A stretch of DNA of 64,000 bases from JBBRMW01 sp965246845 (lineage in GTDB: Bacteria; Chloroflexota; Anaerolineae; Aggregatilineales; UBA2796), in assembly GCA_965246845.1 (NCBI GenBank), contig CBDFFR010000005.1, positions 434,001 to 498,000 on the forward strand. The letters run 5' to 3'. The translations under genes were made by a program, and so were the position numbers. Below are positions 50,343 through 58,968 of this stretch, piece by piece (within the stretch, counting starts at the first letter, position 1; each line of letters starts with the position of its first letter). A model generated the notes under the pieces. The model worked only from the letters and a program-made list of their open reading frames with translations. It was not told the origin of the DNA and did not search any database.

Positions 50343-53300
50343 ATGGCGACTTTTGATACAAATTTGACGGGAAAAACTCTGGGTGGCCGCTGGCGACTGG
50401 TCCGGCAGGTCGGCGCGATTTATGAGGCACAGGGACCCCTGCGGGGGGCGGTGCAGCTCTTCCCGGATGTCAATAGCGCGCTATTCGAGCGCGAGATACA
50501 GACCGTCGCAGCGCTTGACCACCCGAACATCGCGCGCGTGTATGATGCGGCATTCGATTCCGAGGCGGGTGTGAATTACCTCGTCACGGAATGGCTCCCC
50601 GGCGGCAGCCTCGATGTAGCGACGCAACGCACGCCTTCGGAAATCGCGTTGATCATCAAACAAATCGCAGCGGCGCTCGATTACGCGCATGATCGGAACC
50701 TGCTGCACCTCGACGTGCGCGAAGCAAATATCCTTTTCGATGACGAGAAACGCGCGGTACTGACTGATTTTACGTTACCCTGGGCGGCTGCCGACTCCAA
50801 CCTGACGGGCGCGATAACGCTACCCTCGAACCCGACGCATACTTCACCAGAGCAGATTACAGGAGCGACCGTCACCCGCGCGTCGGATCAATATTCACTG
50901 GCAGTGGTTGCGTGGCATCAAATCACGGTTGAACTTCCTTTCAATCCGCCCGAAGGGACGTTCATGGCCTTCGTGCGGGCGCACACGCAGGGGCAGCCGA
51001 CGATTCCCTGGAACCTCGCTAAACCCATCGCAGATGTCTTGCTCAAAGCGCTCGCGAAAACGCCCGCCGACCGCTATCCGACCGCCACAGCGTTCGCCTC
51101 CGCGCTCGAAAGTGCGCTCATTGGCACACGCCCCGCTCCACCGAAGCCCAAAGGTGTAGATGAGACCTTCGCAGAGATGCCGCTCCCGCCGATCATGACG
51201 GCAACCACCGCGCCACCCGCCGAAGCTGCGCCGCAAAGACCGAACGACGCTACCATGCCGGAGATGCAAATCCCGCCCGAAGTGCTGGCGCAGGCCAAAG
51301 CCGCCGCGAAGAACGAACCGCCAGCACAGGACCGCACCATCGTTGAGATGCAAATCCCACCGGAAGTGCTGGCACAGGCCAAAGCCGCCGCAAAGAACGA
51401 GCCGCCACCGCAAGACCGCACCATCGTCGAGATGCAAATTCCGCCGGAAGTGCTGGCACAAGCCAAAGCCGCCGCGAAGAACGAACCGCCAGCGCAAGAC
51501 CGCACCGTTGTCGAGATGCAAATCCCACCGGAAGTCTTGGCGCAAGCCAAAGCCGCGCCGCTCGAAGGCACGGTTGTTGATATGCCGATACCGGTGCTGG
51601 TGCCGCCGCAGGCGCAGCCGCTCGACCGTACCATCGAGGATATGCCGATTATGCCGCCCGCTGAAGCAGCGCGCACGGTCGCACCGCAGGAAACGACGCC
51701 TCCACCTGCCCCGCGCACCGGACGCACCCTTCCGATTGTGCTGCTTGTCGGGGTGGCGGCGTTTGTCCTGATCGTGATCGGTGTTGTCGTGGTGGTCGGC
51801 GGGCGCGGCTCGGATTCGGCAAACCAGACCGCGACCGGAATTGCAATCGCGGCACAGAGCAGCGGGACCGCGCCCGTTACGGTGACGCAAGCCGCTACTG
51901 CCGCGCCAACTATTGTAACTGCGGTAACGAGTGTCGCGGTTGTGGTGCAAAATACAGGGACTGCGCCTGCTACTACAACGCAAACCGAAACATCCGCGCC
52001 GACGATTGCACCCGCTTCACCGACGAACATTCCTGCGTCGCCAACGGCAACCAATGTGCCACCGAGCGCGACCGCTATCCCGCCAACGCTGACCACAATT
52101 ACCCCGACCGCCGACCTCATCCAGACGCAAATCGCGATTGCGATTGAGCAAACCCTTGCTGCGCGGCTGGCAACCGGATCGCCTGCCGCCGTCGCGGTGG
52201 TCAGCTCGGCGACCTTAACGAGCGTCCCGCCGAGCGTGACCGCAAACCTGCCGACCACAACACCTCTCCCGCCAACAGCGACGCGCATCCCACCCACTAT
52301 CACAAGTGCGTCGCCCACGCTCACATCGACGCGCCCCACGCTGACGCGCGCCGCCGTCCGGCAAATCGAGACACCTGTGGTCCGTGCTTCGACCGTCCCA
52401 CCCACAGCAACGCGCATCCCATCCACCGTGACCCCGCTCCCGCCGACGCGCACGCCCATACCACCTACCGCAACTTCGACGCCCATACCGCCGACGGTAA
52501 CTGCTATCCCCCCAACGCCGACTTCGCTCCCGCCGACATCAACGCGCGTTGTGCCGACCCGCACGCCGCTACCGCTCCCGCCCACCTCCACGACAAACCC
52601 CATCACACCGACTAATGATCCGGCGGCAATTCCGCTCACAAACATCGGCAAAGGGCGCTTGCTCTTCCGCTCCGACCGCGATGGCGACCCGGCGCTCGTT
52701 CTGCTGGATTTGCAAACAGGCAACCTGCAACGCCTGACGCCCTTCAACGCGGACCCCAGCGACCCCAGCGCCTCGCCCGATGGCAGCCAGATCGCCTACG
52801 TCAGCAAGCGCGACGGCTCGCCGCAGATTTACCGCATCAAAAGCGACGGCACGGGCGACCGCGCGCTCACCGACTCGTCAGAGGGCGATAACACCAGCCC
52901 GGTCTGGTCGCCGGATGGCAAGACGATCCTGTTCATCAGCACGCGCAGCGGAGAGGCTGAAATCTTCCGCATGAATGCGGATGGCAGCAACCCGGATGTG
53001 CTGCTCCCGGTGCGCGGGCTGAACGCCACGATGTCGTGGCTGCCCGATAGCAAATCGTTCGTCTTCGCCTCGGAGAGCAAGGGCTTCAGCCTGCTCTTCA
53101 TCGCGAATAGTGACGGTAACGCGCTGCGCCAACTGCTGACCGGGAGCGTCGCAGACCTCTACCCGGAAGTCTCGCCGGATGGCAAAACGGTCATCTTCCT
53201 GAGCGACCGCAGTAGCCCACGCGGGACCTCATCCAACCGACAGTTCTACCTCGTCGCGGTCACGGGCGGCGGCACGCGGCGGCAGAATTCAACGGGCATT

Positions 53301-53480
53301 AAGAATCCCGACCCACAGATGCGCGCCCGCTGGTCCCCGGATGGCAGGCAGCTCGTTTTCTCGAATGTCGTCAATGGCAACTGGACGCTCTTCGCGATGA
53401 ACGCCGATGGCACGAACATCCGGCAAATCACGGATGGCGGCGCGAATGATGGCGAGGGCGGGGCGCGGTGGTTGCCCTGA
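50343..53480 (+). CDS. Membrane protein: degenerate Ser/Thr kinase domain, TM helix, Thr/Pro linker, TolB-like beta-propeller
   Basis: 1045 residues from the ATG at 50343 (an upstream in-frame ATG at 50304 is less likely). Residues 12-270 have the Hanks-kinase order but with changes. VAIK is AVQLF (36-40) so the Lys is absent, HRDLKxxN is HLDVREAN (122-129), and DFG is DFT (142-144). SPEQ, and a DQYSLAVVAW helix, are kept. It is therefore probably a pseudokinase. Three and a half 28-residue repeats follow, then one membrane helix at about 462-484, a Thr/Pro linker to about 765 and a beta-propeller with SPDG repeats to the end outside the cell. Confidence 0.88.
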   Translation: MATFDTNLTGKTLGGRWRLVRQVGAIYEAQGPLRGAVQLFPDVNSALFEREIQTVAALDHPNIARVYDAAFDSEAGVNYLVTEWLPGGSLDVATQRTPSEIALIIKQIAAALDYAHDRNLLHLDVREANILFDDEKRAVLTDFTLPWAAADSNLTGAITLPSNPTHTSPEQITGATVTRASDQYSLAVVAWHQITVELPFNPPEGTFMAFVRAHTQGQPTIPWNLAKPIADVLLKALAKTPADRYPTATAFASALESALIGTRPAPPKPKGVDETFAEMPLPPIMTATTAPPAEAAPQRPNDATMPEMQIPPEVLAQAKAAAKNEPPAQDRTIVEMQIPPEVLAQAKAAAKNEPPPQDRTIVEMQIPPEVLAQAKAAAKNEPPAQDRTVVEMQIPPEVLAQAKAAPLEGTVVDMPIPVLVPPQAQPLDRTIEDMPIMPPAEAARTVAPQETTPPPAPRTGRTLPIVLLVGVAAFVLIVIGVVVVVGGRGSDSANQTATGIAIAAQSSGTAPVTVTQAATAAPTIVTAVTSVAVVVQNTGTAPATTTQTETSAPTIAPASPTNIPASPTATNVPPSATAIPPTLTTITPTADLIQTQIAIAIEQTLAARLATGSPAAVAVVSSATLTSVPPSVTANLPTTTPLPPTATRIPPTITSASPTLTSTRPTLTRAAVRQIETPVVRASTVPPTATRIPSTVTPLPPTRTPIPPTATSTPIPPTVTAIPPTPTSLPPTSTRVVPTRTPLPLPPTSTTNPITPTNDPAAIPLTNIGKGRLLFRSDRDGDPALVLLDLQTGNLQRLTPFNADPSDPSASPDGSQIAYVSKRDGSPQIYRIKSDGTGDRALTDSSEGDNTSPVWSPDGKTILFISTRSGEAEIFRMNADGSNPDVLLPVRGLNATMSWLPDSKSFVFASESKGFSLLFIANSDGNALRQLLTGSVADLYPEVSPDGKTVIFLSDRSSPRGTSSNRQFYLVAVTGGGTRRQNSTGIKNPDPQMRARWSPDGRQLVFSNVVNGNWTLFAMNADGTNIRQITDGGANDGEGGARWLP
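51261..51557 (+). repeat. 84-bp tandem coding repeats in the kinase-like gene
   Basis: Three full copies (51261-51512) and a partial fourth encode a 28-residue unit starting EMQIPPEVLAQAKAAAKNEPP and ending QDRTIV or QDRTVV. Differences between copies are mostly silent. The unit is intracellular, just before the membrane helix. Confidence 0.95.
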
Positions 53481-53485
53481 AAATC

Positions 53486-53506
53486 ATGCCGCGCGCCGCG
53501 CGGCAT
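53486..53506. terminator. Hairpin between two convergent genes
   Basis: ATGCCGCG, a five-base loop and CGCGGCAT form a perfect GC-rich stem between the kinase-like gene stop (53480) and the TIR-FGE gene stop (53542). It is a likely bidirectional terminator. Confidence 0.6.
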
Positions 53507-53541
53507 TCAGAGAGCAGAGATCAGAGCGACGGAGATCAGAG

Positions 53542-55701
53542 TTAAGGAGAAGGAACCGAACAAACCAGCCGAAAACCGTAGTCGAGGTCGCGCAAAAAAG
53601 GAAGGTTGAGGTTGCGATACGCCGCCCGCGCGTAGCCTGGATAGCTGCTCCACGACCCTCCGCGCAACGCCCGGGAATCACCGCTGCTGGGTCCAACCGG
53701 GTCGTTATCCGGGTTCGGGCGTCCCGTATAGAATTTGTCGCTGTACCAATCCGCGACCCACTCCCAGACATTCCCAGTCATATCAAATGTGCCAATCCAG
53801 CTTTTTCCGGTCGGGTAACTACCAACAGGCGCAGTCTTCCTCAAATATTGTCCATTGGCAAGATTTGACTGATTCACGTTCGCGCTCCCCACTTTGTATG
53901 TATTGACCCACGGATAGATCAGCGATGCGGGACCCCGCGCGGCATATTCCCATTCCGCCTCTGTCGGAAGACGGCATTCTAGCCATTTTACGTAAGCACT
54001 GGCGTCATCCCACGAGACGCACACGACAGGTTGGTTTGGCTCACTAGATGATGTTTTGCACTCATCTATGATCGTGCGTGCATTGCCTGTCGCCTTCTCA
54101 TAACTAGTGAACTGTGCATTCGTCACCTCGAATTCACCTATATAGTAGCCTCTGGTAATGCACACCTGATGTTGTGGCTGCTCGTTGATTTGTGCCTTCG
54201 CATCGTTTTTCGGGTCACTCCCCATAAGGAAGCAGCCGGGCGGCACGTACACGAGCGATACATCTTTTTGCATTTTGCGCGCGTAGACGGTCGGGGTAAG
54301 GATTGTTCCCGCTGGTATCAGTGTCGGCGTTGATGTTGCTGTGGGGATCGACGTCGGGGTCCAGAGCGTAGCCGTTGCAGTCTGGTTATTATTGAACTGC
54401 GCCGTTGAGGTGGATGTGCGCTGTGTGCGGAATGCAATCGCGCTGGCGTTTAGGTCAGGCGTGAAGGTGTGGGTTGGCGTCGGGGTGAACGTGGGAGTCG
54501 GCGTGTTCGTCCAGAGTGTCGCGGTGCGGGTTTGGTTGTATGTGTCGGTTGCACGTTCGCTGGCTTCTTGTGTACCCGCAATTTGCTCGATGCTCAGGAT
54601 TGGCTGTTCAGTAGTGGTCGCGGCGGGTAAAGGAGTCGTTGTTGGAATTGGGGTCGGAGTCCGCGACGGGAGCGGCGTATTTGTGCGCGTGATGGTTGCA
54701 GTTGGCAAATTTGTTGCGGTAAGGGTTGGTGCAAGCGTTGCTGTTGGCGAGATCGGTGAAGGAATAATCGCAACCGCGATCTGCGTAGGAGCAGTGGTCG
54801 ACGGGATCGGCGTCACGCTTGGCTTTTGCGGTGTGATGCTGCCCGGGATGGGCGTCACGGTCAGCGGTAAGGGGGTTTCTGTTGCTGGAATTACCGTCAT
54901 GGTCGGCGGCATATTCGTTGCGCTTGCCGTCATTGTTGGAAGTGCGGCGATTGCGGTTGACGTCGCATTTCCGTTGCGGCTGATTGCAATCACAACTCCA
55001 CTGATGAACAGCACGGCAAGGATCACAGATAGCAGAAGGACTCTCTGTAAAACGATGCGCGTTCTATTCGCATTGAGGATTTCCTCGCACTCAGCGCGCA
55101 TTTGCACATCGCGCGTCTTCTTTTGCAATCTGCCAATCAGTTCAAGCGCCCGATTGCGCGTTTGTGACTCGCGCGCGAAATCTTTTAATTGGAACAGGAT
55201 CGCGGTTTGATCCTTGAGATCAATTGTCGCCTGCGTATCTAGGATCGCCGCAATCTCGTTAATCGGCGCGATTGGAACATCCGGGCGCACTGCACCGGGA
55301 TTGTTCGGCTGTCCTGTTGGCAGACGAGCGAGCGCACCAATCAGATCGATGAGTGAGTTTGTATTCCCTTTGCTGAAATCACCAAATTGAATAGTCGCGT
55401 ATTCTCTTGGGACATCGCTCAATGCTCCCACCTGAAGCAATAACGTGGGTTTATCAAGATCGGCGGCATATTTCCGCTCGCGCTGGCACGGGATCGATTT
55501 AAGCGCCTTCTGTGAAATCGCAAAAACAAAAATGTCGCATTTTTCTATCTCATCAAGGATCGTATTCCACCAGTGATCGCCGATTTGCAACGATCCGTCA
55601 TACCAGACCTCATAGCCTGCTCGTTTCAAACTTTCCGCAAGTTCTTTCACGCGCGGACGGTCTTCGCGTTTGTAGCTGATGAACACACGTTTGGGCGTCA
55701 T
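53542..55701 (-). CDS. TIR domain, membrane helix, Thr/Pro linker and FGE-sulfatase-type domain protein
   Basis: 719 residues. Residues 1-130 are a TIR domain (RVFISYKREDRPRVKELAESL, YEVWYDGSLQIGDHWW, DIFVFAISQKALKS) with a candidate catalytic Glu in CQRERKYA. A helical linker is followed by a single membrane helix at about residues 217-241, then a Thr/Pro-rich stretch to about 470. The C-terminal 240 residues are an FGE-like domain (YVPPGCFLMGSDP, GEFEVTNAQF, RLPTEAEWEYAARG, GFRLVC). The copper-site Cys pair expected in the GGSW segment is absent (GGSWSSYPGYARAAYR), so the domain is probably a ligand-binding fold. Topology puts TIR inside and FGE outside. Confidence 0.92.
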   Translation of the reverse strand: MTPKRVFISYKREDRPRVKELAESLKRAGYEVWYDGSLQIGDHWWNTILDEIEKCDIFVFAISQKALKSIPCQRERKYAADLDKPTLLLQVGALSDVPREYATIQFGDFSKGNTNSLIDLIGALARLPTGQPNNPGAVRPDVPIAPINEIAAILDTQATIDLKDQTAILFQLKDFARESQTRNRALELIGRLQKKTRDVQMRAECEEILNANRTRIVLQRVLLLSVILAVLFISGVVIAISRNGNATSTAIAALPTMTASATNMPPTMTVIPATETPLPLTVTPIPGSITPQKPSVTPIPSTTAPTQIAVAIIPSPISPTATLAPTLTATNLPTATITRTNTPLPSRTPTPIPTTTPLPAATTTEQPILSIEQIAGTQEASERATDTYNQTRTATLWTNTPTPTFTPTPTHTFTPDLNASAIAFRTQRTSTSTAQFNNNQTATATLWTPTSIPTATSTPTLIPAGTILTPTVYARKMQKDVSLVYVPPGCFLMGSDPKNDAKAQINEQPQHQVCITRGYYIGEFEVTNAQFTSYEKATGNARTIIDECKTSSSEPNQPVVCVSWDDASAYVKWLECRLPTEAEWEYAARGPASLIYPWVNTYKVGSANVNQSNLANGQYLRKTAPVGSYPTGKSWIGTFDMTGNVWEWVADWYSDKFYTGRPNPDNDPVGPSSGDSRALRGGSWSSYPGYARAAYRNLNLPFLRDLDYGFRLVCSVPSP

Positions 55702-55807
55702 ACGATAGCCGTCCTGAGCAGCAGCGGAGGTTACAAGGTCGTGTCGGTTTGGATAATAATACCTGTGCGGCTGCTATCCGCGCAAGCTACCGTATTCCCA
55801 ACATGCC

Positions 55808-55829
55808 GGGCGGACACATCGGTCCACCC
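55808..55829. repeat. REP-like palindrome
   Basis: GGGCGGAC, six bases and GTCCACCC: the same element as at 29393-29414 with one stem mismatch. It lies in the 178-bp gap upstream of the OpcA-Pgl gene and away from its ribosome site. Confidence 0.6.
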
Positions 55830-55879
55830 CTACTCAGAAGCCTGCTATACTCGTAAGTAAAAGAATCGGAGCTTTTACC

Positions 55880-57676
55880 ATGACCGACGCGACCATGACC
55901 CGCACCGCTGGTCAACCGACAAAAATTGCGAATATTGAAAAAGAACTCGGCGAGTTGTGGGCGCAGCTCGCAACCGATGACGACACAGTTACCCGCGCGA
56001 CCACGCTAAACCTCGTGATCTACACGGAATCGGTCGAGCGTGCGATGCAACTGGCCTCGCAAGTCCCCGCGAGCCACCCCTGCCGCCTGATCGTCCTCAC
56101 GATTGACCCGGCAATGGGCGACGCGCTCACCGCAGAGCCGACCGTCGTGTGCAGGCCATCCTTTGGCCGCGAGGCGCGTTCGCACGTCTGCGGCGAGCAG
56201 ATCGTGATCACGACCGGGCGCGAAGGGCTGACGCGCGCGGCCTATGCGGTGCAATCGCTGCTCATCGCGGATAACCTGACGTACCTGCTGTGGATGGCTG
56301 AATTCGATCTCGAACACCCGCTGTTGAACGTCCTGAATGAACTTTCCGGCGGCCTGATTGTCGACTCCGCGCAGTTCGCGGACCCGGAAGCCGGGCTGCG
56401 TGCGCTTGGCCGCTACCTGACAACGCCGCACTTCACCTCGGACCTCTTCGATATGAACTGGGAGCGTTTGAAAGGCTTCGCGCTGGCAATCGCGGGCATC
56501 TTCGACCCGCCGACGGAACGCGCCGCGCTTGCGCAGATCACGCAGGTCGAAATCGCGGGGCGTGACTCGCGCGCGGCGGGGCTGCTCCTCATTGGGTGGC
56601 TTGCAGATCGGCTCGGCTGGAAGCTGGCGCATGGTGATAGCTGGATGGCACAATCCAAAGCGGGAATGATTGCGCTCGCGCTGGTCGAGTCCACAAGCGC
56701 GGCGCAGGGCGTCGAGCGGATCACATTGCACACTCCGGAAAAAGCATTTGCCGCAATCTATTCCGAAGCGGACCGCGCGATCCGCACTGAAGGCGGCGAC
56801 ACCGCACACACGCGAGTCGCCGCGCCGATGCAGGCGAGCGCACTGCTCGACTCGATCCTGAGCGTGAGCGGACCAGACCGTGCCTATTTGAGCGCGCTGC
56901 ATTCCGCCGGGCTGCTCGCGGAAGAAACGATCAGCGCGGAAGTGGTCGTTGTGGAGAATGCCGATGTGCTGGCCGGGTTCGCCGCGCGCAAGTTCGTCAC
57001 GCTCGCGAAGGCCGCGATCCGCGCGAACGGGCACTTCACGGTCGCGCTTTCGGGCGGCTCCACGCCAAAGGCATTGTTCGCGCTGCTGGCGGGTCCGCGC
57101 TTCCGTAACGAGGTCGATTGGGCGCATGTACATTTCTTCTGGGGCGATGAGCGCGATGTGCCGCTCACCGATGAGCAGAGTAATCAGAAGATGGCGCGCG
57201 AAACGCTCCTGACGCCGCTCGCGATCCCGGAAGCGAACATTCACGGCATCGCCGCCGGGGAGCTTCCCGCGCCGGAAGCCGCCGCGAAGTATGCCGACGA
57301 CCTGCGCGCCTTCTTTGGCCTCGCGGCGGGCGGCCTGCCGACCTTTGATTTCGTGCTGCTCGGCATGGGCGACGACGGACACACCGCCTCGCTCTTCCCA
57401 CATACGGCTGGTCTGAACGCGCCGGGTGAAGCGCTCGTCATCGCGAACGAGGTCCCGCAGTTGCAGACGACGCGCCTCTCGTTCACCTACGCGGTGATCA
57501 ACCATGCCGCGCATATCCTCGCCCTGGTCGCGGGCGCGAAAAAGGCCGATACGATCCACGCGGTTTTGCGCGGACCGTACCAGCCGGATGTGCATCCCAT
57601 TCAACGAATCAAGCCGTCAGCAGGCGGGATGTATACGCTTGCACTGGACCGCGAGGCGGCGGCGAAGCTGCGCTAG
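55880..57676 (+). CDS. Fusion of OpcA (glucose-6-phosphate dehydrogenase assembly protein) and 6-phosphogluconolactonase
   Basis: 598 residues. Residues 1-345 match OpcA, the activator of glucose-6-phosphate dehydrogenase (RATTLNLVIYTE near 50, YLLWMAEF near 147, GWLADRLGWKLAHGDSW near 247). Residues 352-598 are a 6-phosphogluconolactonase (VALSGGSTPKALF, HFFWGDERDVPL, LLGMGDDGHTASLFPHT). The second enzyme hydrolyses the product of glucose-6-phosphate dehydrogenase, so joining it to that enzyme's activator couples two steps of the oxidative pentose phosphate pathway. GGAG lies eight bases before the ATG. The zwf gene is not next to it. Confidence 0.93.
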   Translation: MTDATMTRTAGQPTKIANIEKELGELWAQLATDDDTVTRATTLNLVIYTESVERAMQLASQVPASHPCRLIVLTIDPAMGDALTAEPTVVCRPSFGREARSHVCGEQIVITTGREGLTRAAYAVQSLLIADNLTYLLWMAEFDLEHPLLNVLNELSGGLIVDSAQFADPEAGLRALGRYLTTPHFTSDLFDMNWERLKGFALAIAGIFDPPTERAALAQITQVEIAGRDSRAAGLLLIGWLADRLGWKLAHGDSWMAQSKAGMIALALVESTSAAQGVERITLHTPEKAFAAIYSEADRAIRTEGGDTAHTRVAAPMQASALLDSILSVSGPDRAYLSALHSAGLLAEETISAEVVVVENADVLAGFAARKFVTLAKAAIRANGHFTVALSGGSTPKALFALLAGPRFRNEVDWAHVHFFWGDERDVPLTDEQSNQKMARETLLTPLAIPEANIHGIAAGELPAPEAAAKYADDLRAFFGLAAGGLPTFDFVLLGMGDDGHTASLFPHTAGLNAPGEALVIANEVPQLQTTRLSFTYAVINHAAHILALVAGAKKADTIHAVLRGPYQPDVHPIQRIKPSAGGMYTLALDREAAAKLR

Positions 57677-57720
57677 AATGGATTACCGAAAGATGCGGAA
57701 ACGGATTGCTCCCACCTCAG

Positions 57721-57738
57721 GCGGTTAGCGCTAACCGC
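57721..57738. terminator. Perfect 18-bp palindrome at a convergent gene end
   Basis: GCGGTTAGCGCTAACCGC begins 44 bases after the OpcA-Pgl stop and overlaps the stop codon of the convergent gene at 57731. It can fold as a seven-pair stem with a GCGC loop. Terminator function is inferred. Confidence 0.55.
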
Positions 57739-58432
57739 AGCAACCGAAACACCCTAGTTTGGTCCGAACAGGCTGGCTGATACCGAACGGAACTATGCCA
57801 ACGATAGTCTCTGCATTGGGGATGAATACGCCATAGCACGGGTCGAAGTAGAAACAGAATAGCTCGTCTCCATCTGTTTCAGAACCGTCGAAGACGAAAC
57901 CGTCAGGCGCGTCAGGGCAGGTACAGCCGCTGCCTTGCAGATCGATTTCGGCGCTGCCTCTACCAAAGCGACTGAAAGTAATTTTGCAGGTCGGACCCGC
58001 CGGGATGCCTACCGGGTCGCAACCGTACCAGCGACCGAGAAACGTCTTGCCTTCCTTGTCCGGGACGCTGTACAGACTGAAGTAGCCCTTCGCTTCGCTG
58101 TAAAGTTTGTAAAGCTTGCTGCTGCCAATCAAGAGCGTCTTGCCCGTCTTGTCGGATTCATCACGCTTGGGGATGATCAGGTCGGCGGTCAGGTCGAGGA
58201 CGGTCTGCCCGGCCTGATTGAGGACGCGGATACGACCACCGGGGTTGTAGTTGCCGACAGTGAAGCCGCTATTCAGACAGTAGACAGCAACCGAACCAAA
58301 GCTGTTGGCCCATGTTCCCTTGTTGATACGGCCATCATCGGCGAGTGCCGAGGTGGTGGGACGAAGCGTAAAAACGAGTGCGGCGGCGAAAATGAGCGCC
58401 ATTGCAATGCGGAACCGTGAGTACAGCTTCAT
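57731..58432 (-). CDS. Secreted hypothetical protein with a Cys-rich C-terminus
   Basis: 233 residues from the ATG at 58432, which gives a clean signal peptide (MKLYSRFRIAMALIFAAALV, cleavage after about ALA). Two further ATGs upstream (to 58489) lack this. The mature part has a beta-rich region (WANSFGSVAVYCLNSGFTVG, VLDLTADLIIPKRD) and ends with a cluster of cysteines (CKITF, SGCTCPD, CFYFDPC, CFGCCG), suggesting disulphides outside the cell. No family was recognised. It is convergent with the OpcA-Pgl gene. Confidence 0.75.
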   Translation of the reverse strand: MKLYSRFRIAMALIFAAALVFTLRPTTSALADDGRINKGTWANSFGSVAVYCLNSGFTVGNYNPGGRIRVLNQAGQTVLDLTADLIIPKRDESDKTGKTLLIGSSKLYKLYSEAKGYFSLYSVPDKEGKTFLGRWYGCDPVGIPAGPTCKITFSRFGRGSAEIDLQGSGCTCPDAPDGFVFDGSETDGDELFCFYFDPCYGVFIPNAETIVGIVPFGISQPVRTKLGCFGCCG

Positions 58433-58592
58433 AAGAGGGTGCGTCCTTGTAGTGAGGTTAACAGGGACCATTGTACTATGCGTTCTCATCGCACGCTCAC
58501 GAATTTATTGTGAAATTTGTAGATTTTTGCGTGCTTGACCTGTTCCGAAACCCGGTGTACCCTACACTTCCCCTGACATCGGAGATAAAACG

Positions 58593-58964
58593 TTGATCCC
58601 GGAAGCATACGCGCTGCCTCTCATCGTCGTTGCGCTGTTGGGTCTGCTCGTTGCGGTCTTCGGATTTGCTTATGCAAGAGGTGTGCTGGATATGGTGGAG
58701 AAGCAAAGCAAACTTGCCCCACCGAAGCCGCCCGTTCCTCGACCACTAAACCCATTCGGGTCGTTCAAACCGTCCACGCGACCTGGCAGGGCTGCACCTC
58801 CGCGTCGGCCACCGTCCTTTGGTGCGCCACCCTCGCCATTCGGCGCGCGCTCATTCTTTTTGAGCAACGATGACGATGATGAAAAGGAAAAGCGCTTTAC
58901 CCCACCGCCCGGCAAACGGAAGCGCTGCAAGCTCGATAACGATGGCGAGATTAAAATCTGGTAG
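58593..58964 (+). CDS. Small single-span membrane protein with a Pro-rich tail
   Basis: 123 residues starting at a TTG with GGAG eight bases before it. One helix (ALPLIVVALLGLLVAVFGFAYA) at about residues 7-28 is followed by a Pro/Arg-rich region (PPKPPVPRP, APPRRPPSF) and an acidic-then-basic tail (DDDDEKEKRF, GKRKRCK). The layout is like small membrane anchors or assembly factors. No family is recognisable. The gene ends four bases before the stop of the convergent dehydrogenase gene. Confidence 0.6.
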   Translation: MIPEAYALPLIVVALLGLLVAVFGFAYARGVLDMVEKQSKLAPPKPPVPRPLNPFGSFKPSTRPGRAAPPRRPPSFGAPPSPFGARSFFLSNDDDDEKEKRFTPPPGKRKRCKLDNDGEIKIW

Positions 58965-58968
58965 TGTG

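Noticed and set aside
51261..51557. CRISPR-like spaced repeats
   Set aside because: The units are contiguous coding repeats of 84 bp in frame, without unique spacers and without cas genes.
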